Assembly (NCBI GenBank): GCA_016869835.1
Contig: VGDH01000003.1
Coordinates: forward strand, 1 to 55,240
DNA length: 55,240 bases
Direction of reading: 5' to 3'
DNA from: Alphaproteobacteria bacterium
GTDB lineage: Bacteria; Pseudomonadota; Alphaproteobacteria; Rhodobacterales; Rhodobacteraceae
The translations under genes were made by a program, and so were the position numbers. The notes under the pieces are model-generated. The model did not search any database and had not been told where the DNA came from. It worked only from the letters and a program-made list of their open reading frames with translations. Of the stretch, positions 48,978 to 55,240 are shown one piece after another (positions within the stretch are counted from its first letter, which is position 1; each line of letters starts with the position of its first letter).

Positions 48978-49898
48978 TTAGGCCGAAAGCGGCAGATCGC
49001 CGCGATGCACGCCGACGCCGGGCAGTTTGCCGCTGGCAAGCGCCTCGCAGTCTTGCACACGCCAGGCGGTCGGGTCGGCAAAAAGCGCCCGCAGGAGACG
49101 GTTGGTCAGGGCATGACCGGCGCGGATGCCGGTATAGCGGCCCAAGATCGGCCCACCAGCCAGCGCAAGATCGCCCAGCGCATCCAGCATCTTGTGGCGC
49201 ACCGGTTCATCGGCATGGCGCAGACCGCCGGGCGACAGGACCTTGTCACCTTCAAACACCACGGCATTTTCCAGCGTGCCGCCCAGCGCCAGACCGCGCT
49301 CGCGCATCGCCACCACCTCGGCATTGCGGCAGAAGGTGCGGCTGTCGGACAATTCGCGCACGAAGGCCCCATTGGCCATGTTCAGAACCTTGTCCTGTCG
49401 GCCAATCGCCGCCTCGGCAAAGTCGATGTGAAAGGCGATTTGCAGCATCTCCGACGGCTCCAGCCGCGCCACCGCCTCGCCCTCGCGCACCTCGACCGGC
49501 TTCAGCACGCGAATCGCGCGCACCGGTGCGCCTTGCGAGACGATCCCCGCCTCAAGAAAGCCGGCGACAAAGGGCACCGCCGATCCGTCAAGGATCGGCA
49601 CTTCGGGGCCGTCGATGTCGATCAGCGCATTGTGAATGGCCGAACCGGCCAGCGCTGCCATGATATGTTCGATGGTCGAAACCGAGGTGCCCGCCGCATT
49701 GGCCACCAGCGTGCAAAGCCGAGACGGCACCACGGCATCCCATTGGGCCGGAACCCGCGCATCCGCGCCCGTCACATCGGTGCGGCAAAACCAGATGCCG
49801 TGATCTTCCGCCGCCGGATGCACCGTCATGGTCACCGGCGCACCCGAATGCAGGCCGACGCCCTGAAAGGCTACCGAACGGACAAGCGTATTCTGCAC
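48978..49898 (-). CDS. lpxC: UDP-3-O-acyl-N-acetylglucosamine deacetylase LpxC
   Basis: 306 residues with the GTG start at 49898, the normal LpxC length. Catalytic-zinc residues are in VSTIEHIMAAL (His), and in HKMLDALGDLALAGGPILG (His and Asp); GVGLHSGAPVTM and NAVVFEGDKVLS are further signatures. It commits UDP-GlcNAc to lipid A synthesis. The GTG is selected because AAGGAG lies nine bases before it; an ATG farther upstream would add 28 unconserved residues. It lies downstream of ftsZ, behind a strong terminator. Confidence 0.96.
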   Translation of the reverse strand: MQNTLVRSVAFQGVGLHSGAPVTMTVHPAAEDHGIWFCRTDVTGADARVPAQWDAVVPSRLCTLVANAAGTSVSTIEHIMAALAGSAIHNALIDIDGPEVPILDGSAVPFVAGFLEAGIVSQGAPVRAIRVLKPVEVREGEAVARLEPSEMLQIAFHIDFAEAAIGRQDKVLNMANGAFVRELSDSRTFCRNAEVVAMRERGLALGGTLENAVVFEGDKVLSPGGLRHADEPVRHKMLDALGDLALAGGPILGRYTGIRAGHALTNRLLRALFADPTAWRVQDCEALASGKLPGVGVHRGDLPLSA

Positions 49899-50042
49899 CA
49901 GCGACAACTCCTTGCACCGCGCGGGCAGCCCGACCACCCGATGCGTCGACTTTTTACTAAGGGGCTGGCGCGCAGAGCTCAATTCACAGTTTGTGACGGT
50001 TTGTGACAGGTTGAAACAAAGACAAACGATTGATCACAAAAG

Positions 50043-50068
50043 AAAAAGCCCGGCTTTCGCCGGGCTTT
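50043..50068 (-). terminator. Intrinsic terminator after ftsZ
   Basis: Arms 50045-50054 and 50059-50068 (AAAGCCCGGC and its complement), loop of 4; on the minus strand it is followed by TTTTTCTTTT. It ends ftsZ transcripts 22 bp after the stop. Confidence 0.92.
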
Positions 50069-50089
50069 GCATAAAGATGTGCGCGCGAC

Positions 50090-51787
50090 TCAGTTTGCCT
50101 GGCGGCGCAGGAACGCCGGAATTTCGATCCGGTCATTATCCGAGGACGGCTCTTGCTCGTCGTCATAGGCGGTCACCGGCGGCTGGGCGCGCCCGACCGT
50201 GGCCCGATCGGGCGCGGGTTCGGACTGGCCACCACCCGCCATGCGGCTGATCAGCCCTCCGATGCCAAAGCGCGGACGGCTTTCGGCAGGCTTCGGGGCC
50301 GGGGCGGCGGGACGTGCCGCTGGGGCTTGTGCCACAGGACCGCGACCGGCGGGCTGCTGGCCCTTGGACAGCGCGGCCTGCAGGCGGGCAATTGCCTCGG
50401 GCGACGGCGCACCGGGCGCACGAGCCGCCGGAGCGGCAGGTGCCACGAAATTCGCGGCATCGCCGTCAAGTGCTGCATGGCCATAGCTGCGCTGCGCGGC
50501 CTGCTGCGGGCGGTAGGCCGGGGGCGGCAGATCGTTCTCGATCACATCCTCAGGCTCGGGCATGAAGGCGGCAGGCTCTTCGGCGCGGTCAAAAAGCGAC
50601 GGTTCCGGCGCAGCCATCGAGGCGGGCATCGGCTGTTCCATCTGCGGCTGCGGTGCGTGCGAGACGACTGCCGCCATGGTCAGCGGCATCGGCGCTTCGC
50701 GACGCGGCTCGGCTGCGGGAGCAGCCGCGGCCGGCGCGGGCTGCGCGGCAGCGCCAAAGCCTGCGGGCAAGGGCGCGGCCATCGGGCGACGGGTCAGCGG
50801 AGTGTCCGACTTGGCCTGCGTCACGTCGATGCCGGTCGCCACGACCGACACCCGGATCGACCCTTCCATCGTGGTATCCAGTGTGGAGCCGACGATGATG
50901 TTGGCATCCGGATCGACCTTTTCGCGGATGATGTTCGCCGCCTCATCCAGCTCGAACAAGGTCAGGTCATAGCCGCCGGTGATGTTGATCAACACGCCCT
51001 TGGCGCCATGCAGGCTGATTTCGTCGAGAAGCGGGTTCGCGATGGCCTTTTCGGCCGCCTGCACGGCGCGATCCTCGCCCGAGGCTTCACCCGTGCCCAT
51101 CATCGCCTTGCCCATCTCGTCCATCACCGAGCGCACATCGGCGAAGTCAAGGTTGATGAGGCCGGGCCGCACCATGAGGTCGGTCACGCCCTTGACGCCC
51201 TGATACAGCACGTCATCGGCCATGGCGAAGGCTTCGGTGAAGGTCGTGCGCTCATTGGCCAGACGGAACAAGTTCTGGTTCGGGATGATGATCAGCGTAT
51301 CGACCACCTTCTGCAGCGCCGCGATGCCCTCTTCGGCCTGACGCATCCGCTTGTTGCCTTCAAACTGGAAGGGCTTGGTCACCACACCGACGGTCAAGAC
51401 GCCCAGCTCGCGCGCGGCTTGCGCGATGATCGGCGCCGCGCCCGTGCCGGTGCCGCCACCCATCCCGGCGGTGATGAAGCACATATGCGCCCCGGCCAGA
51501 TGGTCGACGATTTCCTCGATGGTTTCTTCGGCGGCGGCGGCCCCCACGGTCGGACGCGCACCCGCGCCCAGACCCTCGGTCACCTTGACGCCCATCTGGA
51601 TGCGGGCATGGGCCTTGGACTGCTGCAGCGCCTGCGCGTCCGTATTGGCCACCACGAACTCGACGCCCTCAAGCTGCTGGTCAATCATGTTGTTGACCGC
51701 ATTGCCCCCCGCCCCGCCAACGCCAAACACCGTGATCCGGGGTTTCAGCTCTTCGCGAGCGTCATTCATGATCAGATTCAATGCCAT
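50090..51787 (-). CDS. ftsZ: Cell division protein FtsZ
   Basis: 565 residues. The tubulin-like GTPase domain (about 10-325) contains the GTP loop [15 protein letters not shown] and the T7 loop [12 protein letters not shown] long Ala/Pro-rich linker (about 335-540) follows, as in other alphaproteobacteria, and the C-terminal peptide [12 protein letters not shown] binds FtsA and other partners. It polymerises into the division ring. A candidate promoter overlapping a GANTC methylation site lies in the ftsA-ftsZ spacer, which suggests expression separate from ftsA. Confidence 0.98.
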   Translation of the reverse strand: MALNLIMNDAREELKPRITVFGVGGAGGNAVNNMIDQQLEGVEFVVANTDAQALQQSKAHARIQMGVKVTEGLGAGARPTVGAAAAEETIEEIVDHLAGAHMCFITAGMGGGTGTGAAPIIAQAARELGVLTVGVVTKPFQFEGNKRMRQAEEGIAALQKVVDTLIIIPNQNLFRLANERTTFTEAFAMADDVLYQGVKGVTDLMVRPGLINLDFADVRSVMDEMGKAMMGTGEASGEDRAVQAAEKAIANPLLDEISLHGAKGVLINITGGYDLTLFELDEAANIIREKVDPDANIIVGSTLDTTMEGSIRVSVVATGIDVTQAKSDTPLTRRPMAAPLPAGFGAAAQPAPAAAAPAAEPRREAPMPLTMAAVVSHAPQPQMEQPMPASMAAPEPSLFDRAEEPAAFMPEPEDVIENDLPPPAYRPQQAAQRSYGHAALDGDAANFVAPAAPAARAPGAPSPEAIARLQAALSKGQQPAGRGPVAQAPAARPAAPAPKPAESRPRFGIGGLISRMAGGGQSEPAPDRATVGRAQPPVTAYDDEQEPSSDNDRIEIPAFLRRQAN

Positions 51788-51886
51788 GTTTTTCCGCCTG
51801 TCATTTTATGAGCGGGCGCCCCGCCAGTTGCCGTTATCGGTCTTGTCGCACCCGTCCCTGAGCCGCGATTTGCCGATTTATCCCCG

Positions 51887-51915
51887 ATTCTATCCACAAG
51901 CGCGTGCAAGGTCAC
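51887..51915 (-). promoter_or_regulatory. Candidate ftsZ promoter overlapping a GANTC site
   Basis: On the minus strand GTGACC (51915-51910) and TAGAAT (51892-51887) with a 17-bp spacer (4/6 and 5/6 matches). GATTC at 51886-51890 (plus strand) is a CcrM methylation site inside the -10 box. The start would lie about 90 nt before the ftsZ ATG. Confidence 0.5.
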
Positions 51916-51998
51916 GCGAAAAACGCGCGCACCCACAAAATATGGGCCGAATTGAGGCACTCTTAGCGGGATATTGCCGCTTTATCTGCATATGGGGG

Positions 51999-53333
51999 TC
52001 ACCAGTTATCCTTGAACCACCTGAAGGCACGTTTGATCGACCGCGCCGGGTAACGCTCGGCGGGAATGTCGAAGTCCCACCATTCGTCCTGCGGGTGGGC
52101 GGCAAAGAGGCACAGGCCGACGGCGCTGGAAAAGGCCGGGCCGGTCGCGGCCTGCGGCAGGCCCTGCACGCGCAGGGGACAGCCCATGCGCACCCGGCTG
52201 CCCAGGATGCGGCTGGCAAGCCCGTCAAGGCCGGGGATCTGGCTTGCGCCGCCCGTCAGCACGATCTGCTGGCTGGGCAAGGTGTCAAAGCCCGCCACAT
52301 CCAGCCGCGCGCGCACCTCTTCCAGAATTTCCTCGACCCGTGGGCGCATGATGCCGATAAGCTCGGTCCGGCTGACCTGGCGGCGATCCTTCTCCCAATC
52401 GCCGCTGTCGCCACCGATCTCGATCATCTCGCGGTCATCCATGCCCGTGGCATGCACGCCGCCATGCTTGGTCTTGATGCGTTCGGCCACCGCCATCGGC
52501 ACCAAAAGGCCCTTGGAGATATCCGAGGTCACATGATCGCCGCCCATGCGCACCGCATCGGCATAGATCATGTGCTTTTTCATGAAGATCGAAATGCCGG
52601 TCGCGCCGCCGCCCATGTCGATGCAGGCCGCGCCGAGTTCCTGTTCATCCTCGACCAGGCTGGAAATTCCCGAGACATACGATGACGAGGCAATCCCGGC
52701 CAGTTCCAGATCGCAGCGCTTGATGCAGTAAAGCAGGTTCTGGATCACGTCGGCATCGACCGACAACAGATGCATGTCGCAAGCCAGCCGGTTGCCGATC
52801 TGGCCACGCGGATCGCCAAGGCCGGTGCGGTGATCAAGCGCAAAGTTGACGGGTTGGGCGTGCAGAACCTCGCGGCCCTCGCCCAGGGGCGGCACATCGC
52901 AGGCGGCCAGTACCGAGGCCACATCCTGTTCAGACACCACCGAATCCTGCAATTCCCATTCGCCCGCCAGCCCATAGCTGCGCGGCTCGGCCCCCGAGAA
53001 ACAGGCGACCACATGGTCAACCCGCACATTGGCCATCTTCTGCGCGGCCTGAACGGCGGTGCGGATGGCGCGCTCGGTTTCATTCATCACCGTGATCTCG
53101 CCGAACCGCACGCCCCGCGACCGGGTGGTCGCGGCGCCGATCACCTTGAACCCAGCCTGCCCGGCCATCGGACCGACACCGTCAAGGTCTGCATCGGGGT
53201 CAGAGCCGTCAAAGCTCAGCACAAGGCATGCGATTTTGGATGTGCCAACATCCAGAATGGCCACCACGCCGCGATGCATCGCAGCCCGGCGAAGGGCCCG
53301 CATGGCACGCTGGGACTGGTAGAGGTCGGTCAT
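51999..53333 (-). CDS. ftsA: Cell division protein FtsA
   Basis: 444 residues, an actin-like ATPase that tethers FtsZ to the membrane. The phosphate and adenosine motifs are VAILDVGTSKIACLV, ACIDMGGGATGISIF and IVLTGGASQIPGLDGLA; the C-terminal amphipathic helix PARSIKRAFRWFKDNW should bind the membrane. The ATG overlaps the ftsQ stop by 4 bp (ATGA), giving coupled translation. A 211-bp spacer separates it from ftsZ. Confidence 0.97.
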   Translation of the reverse strand: MTDLYQSQRAMRALRRAAMHRGVVAILDVGTSKIACLVLSFDGSDPDADLDGVGPMAGQAGFKVIGAATTRSRGVRFGEITVMNETERAIRTAVQAAQKMANVRVDHVVACFSGAEPRSYGLAGEWELQDSVVSEQDVASVLAACDVPPLGEGREVLHAQPVNFALDHRTGLGDPRGQIGNRLACDMHLLSVDADVIQNLLYCIKRCDLELAGIASSSYVSGISSLVEDEQELGAACIDMGGGATGISIFMKKHMIYADAVRMGGDHVTSDISKGLLVPMAVAERIKTKHGGVHATGMDDREMIEIGGDSGDWEKDRRQVSRTELIGIMRPRVEEILEEVRARLDVAGFDTLPSQQIVLTGGASQIPGLDGLASRILGSRVRMGCPLRVQGLPQAATGPAFSSAVGLCLFAAHPQDEWWDFDIPAERYPARSIKRAFRWFKDNW

Positions 53334-54364
53334 AGGTCGCTCTCCGTCTTCTTTTCTTCTGCAGGAAGCAGGCCCCGGGCGCGCTGGGCCTGAGTAAAGG
53401 CATCTTCGCCCAGTCGCAGGACCGGGCGTTTTTCATCTCGAAGGTCAATCGCGACAACGTCGCGGGCCAGAAGGTCCTCGGCCTGGTCAAGCGCCAGAAG
53501 GCGTTCCAGCGCCTGCACCGGACGATCCGACGGCAGCAAGAGGCGCTGCTTGCGGTCAAGGACCAGATCCCAGCGCCGCTCTCCCACCCGCACAAGGCCG
53601 CGCAGCCGCTGGGTCAAGGGGCCAGCCGCCTCGATCAGCGCCAGGGCTTCGGGCGCGGCCTGATCGGCCCCCTCACCCGCGATCAGCGGCAGGTCGGGCC
53701 GGTCGCCCCGAGCGGCAAGCCCGGCCACCCGGTGGCCGGTTGCATCAAGCAGCGTCAAACCGTCAGCCATGCGCCAGATCAGGACCGGCTCACGCTCGGT
53801 AATGGCCACATGCAGCACCCCACCCGACCGCACCGCCAGATCGGCTGTCGCCACCGCATCCAGGCTTTCCGCCTTTTCGCGCAGCATGTCGAGATCCAGT
53901 TCGAACGACGAGACAGGGAAGCTCACCCCCAGCCGCGCCCGCACCGCATCGGCCAGATCGGGCGAAGCGCCGTCGATCGACAAAAGCGAGACGCGGAATT
54001 CCGGGCGGGCCTGGAATTCTTCCTTGATATGGGTGATCGCACCCGCGAGCGCGGTTCGACGGCTTTCGCTGGCAAGCACCAACGCTGCGACCAGCGCCAC
54101 GACCATAACCGGCGGGCCAAAGCGGAACAGCACCCGGAACTGCGGCGTCAGCCACAGCCGCTGCATCTTGTAATCCCAATAGCTTGGCGCCGGATCGTGG
54201 CGGCGCGCCCCCTTCGGTTCAGCCGGATGCACCTCGCCCGAGGCACCCATAGCCGCGCCCCGCGCAGCCCCCATCACGGCCCCCTTGGCAGCGCCAACCA
54301 AAGCCCCCGTGAACCCACGGCGCGGTGCCTGAAGCGGCGGGGGGCAGCGGTTCAGCGATTGCAT
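53330..54364 (-). CDS. ftsQ: Cell division protein FtsQ with a GAxx-repeat N-terminal tail
   Basis: 344 residues. A cytoplasmic tail (1-80), one membrane helix (about 83-103, [12 protein letters not shown]), then the periplasmic POTRA domain ([24 protein letters not shown]) and the FtsQ domain ([30 protein letters not shown]). It links early and late divisome proteins. Residues about 20-43 are six consecutive Gly-Ala-x-x tetrads, a glycine-zipper-like pattern unusual for a FtsQ tail. The ATG lies 13 bp inside the end of ddl. Confidence 0.93.
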   Translation of the reverse strand: MQSLNRCPPPLQAPRRGFTGALVGAAKGAVMGAARGAAMGASGEVHPAEPKGARRHDPAPSYWDYKMQRLWLTPQFRVLFRFGPPVMVVALVAALVLASESRRTALAGAITHIKEEFQARPEFRVSLLSIDGASPDLADAVRARLGVSFPVSSFELDLDMLREKAESLDAVATADLAVRSGGVLHVAITEREPVLIWRMADGLTLLDATGHRVAGLAARGDRPDLPLIAGEGADQAAPEALALIEAAGPLTQRLRGLVRVGERRWDLVLDRKQRLLLPSDRPVQALERLLALDQAEDLLARDVVAIDLRDEKRPVLRLGEDAFTQAQRARGLLPAEEKKTESDL

Positions 54365-55240
54365 GAGGCGTCCTCCACCAGCCAGCGGCAGAGTTCAGGA
54401 AAGGAAATCCCGCAAAGCGCTGCCTGTTCCGGGGCCAGCGACGTGGGGGTCATGCCGGGCTGGGTGTTGGTTTCCAAAAGGATCAACCCCTCGAGCCCCC
54501 GCGCCTCATCCCAGCGGATGTCGGTGCGGCTCAGGCCGCGGCACCCCAGCGCCCGGTGCGCGCGCAGGGCATAGTCAAGACAGGCCGCCGTGATCTCGGC
54601 GGGCATCCGGGCCGGCACCTCATGGCGACTGCCGCCGGGCTTGTATTTGGCGTCATAGTCATACCAGCCATCGGTGATGATGTCGGTGACTGCCAGCGCC
54701 TTGTCACCCAGAACCGAAACCGACAACTCGCGCCCCGGCGCATAGGTTTCCACCATCACGGTTTCCGGCATGGTGTCCGCCAGCCGCGGCGCGTTCGAGC
54801 CGGGATGCACGATATAGACCCCGACCGATGAACCTTCGTTGTTCGGCTTCACCACATAGGGCGGCGGCAGCACGTGACCGGCCTCCACCTCGTCGCGACG
54901 GGCAAGCCTGCTTTGCACGATGGGCAGACCGGCAGCGGCATAGACCTCTTTGGCCTTCTGCTTGTCCATGGCCAGGGCCGAGGCCAGAACGCCCGAATGG
55001 GTATAGGGGATGCGCAGCCATTCCAGGATGCCCTGCACACAGCCATCCTCGCCCCAACGGCCATGCAGCGCATTGAAGGCGACGTCTGGCTTTATCTCGG
55101 GCAAGCGCAGGGCAAGATCGGGGCCGCAATCGACCTCGACCACCTGATATCCGGCCTCCCGAAGCGCCTTGGCGCATTCGCGCCCCGATGACAAAGAAAC
55201 CTCCCGCTCAGCGGAAAGCCCACCTATCAACACCGCCACT
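54352..55240 (-). CDS. ddl: D-alanine--D-alanine ligase (N-terminus outside window)
   Basis: The last 295-296 residues of a Ddl enzyme. The open frame runs off the window at 55240 and starts [21 protein letters not shown], so a few N-terminal residues are missing. ATP-grasp features: [59 protein letters not shown]. It joins two D-Ala for peptidoglycan. It overlaps ftsQ by 13 bp. Confidence 0.96.
   Translation of the reverse strand, partial: VAVLIGGLSAEREVSLSSGRECAKALREAGYQVVEVDCGPDLALRLPEIKPDVAFNALHGRWGEDGCVQGILEWLRIPYTHSGVLASALAMDKQKAKEVYAAAGLPIVQSRLARRDEVEAGHVLPPPYVVKPNNEGSSVGVYIVHPGSNAPRLADTMPETVMVETYAPGRELSVSVLGDKALAVTDIITDGWYDYDAKYKPGGSRHEVPARMPAEITAACLDYALRAHRALGCRGLSRTDIRWDEARGLEGLILLETNTQPGMTPTSLAPEQAALCGISFPELCRWLVEDASCNR

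Overview
The window reads as a chromosomal segment of a high-GC alphaproteobacterium of the Rhodobacteraceae (Rhodobacter/Tabrizicola/Gemmobacter-like). Supporting marks seen directly are a circularly permuted two-piece ssrA next to an alpha-type sspB, an F1-ATPase zeta inhibitor, trgA, aerobic cobaltochelatase cobS/cobT, a phr-cfa pair, and a ddl-ftsQ-ftsA-ftsZ-lpxC block. No insertion sequence, prophage or CRISPR array is visible; gene content and codon use look like core genome throughout.

Layout. 1-10 kb: 3' end of glcB, bolA and a J-domain protein (divergent), a glycosyltransferase/methyltransferase pair on the minus strand, msrB, cobS-cobT, an Xaa-Pro aminopeptidase and sufE. 10-20 kb: a lipoprotein, rnd, a DUF454 protein, a class III aminotransferase with its GntR regulator, a NUDIX hydrolase, trgA, phr-cfa and a class V aminotransferase. 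20-28 kb: an orphan PotD-like binding protein, ssrA-sspB-fumC, three small proteins, a cytochrome P450, a membrane serine hydrolase, ccdA. 28-38 kb: tusA, rne, a dctB/dctD-like two-component pair, purC-purS-[alcohol dehydrogenase]-purQ. 38-46 kb: ATPase zeta, homocysteine methyltransferase, a LysR regulator divergent from a 2OG-Fe(II) oxygenase, an SPL-like radical SAM protein, then a corrinoid protein, a 51-aa membrane protein, DUF1638, an FAD-linked oxidase and a SnoaL-like protein. 46-55 kb: recN, bamD, lpxC, ftsZ, ftsA, ftsQ and the start-truncated ddl, all on the minus strand.

How genes work together. ssrA encodes the proteolysis tag ANDNHAPVALAA and sspB, immediately downstream, encodes the adaptor expected to deliver tagged proteins to ClpXP. 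The homocysteine methyltransferase, the B12-binding protein and DUF1638 look like a split cobalamin-dependent methionine synthase. The radical SAM gene has a perfect GTTC-N7-GTTC LexA box 12 bp before its start and ends in the sliding-clamp motif QLSLF, pointing to an SOS-induced, clamp-associated repair enzyme; this is the most interesting single observation. phr-cfa has a plausible RpoE/ChrR-type (singlet oxygen) promoter, and the aminotransferase has a 16-bp perfect palindrome as the likely GntR operator.

Non-coding structure is rich: four clusters of adjacent or nested near-perfect palindromes at gene ends, a 32-bp dispersed repeat family lying just after stop codons, a roughly 21-bp motif (GGGTATTT-n2-GCCAAGATGAA) in three close copies plus one degenerate copy, and a long inverted repeat between cobS and cobT. 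Two genes (the glycosyltransferase and a 61-aa protein) carry probable premature in-frame stop codons, and purC and dctD have lost motifs normally conserved in their families.
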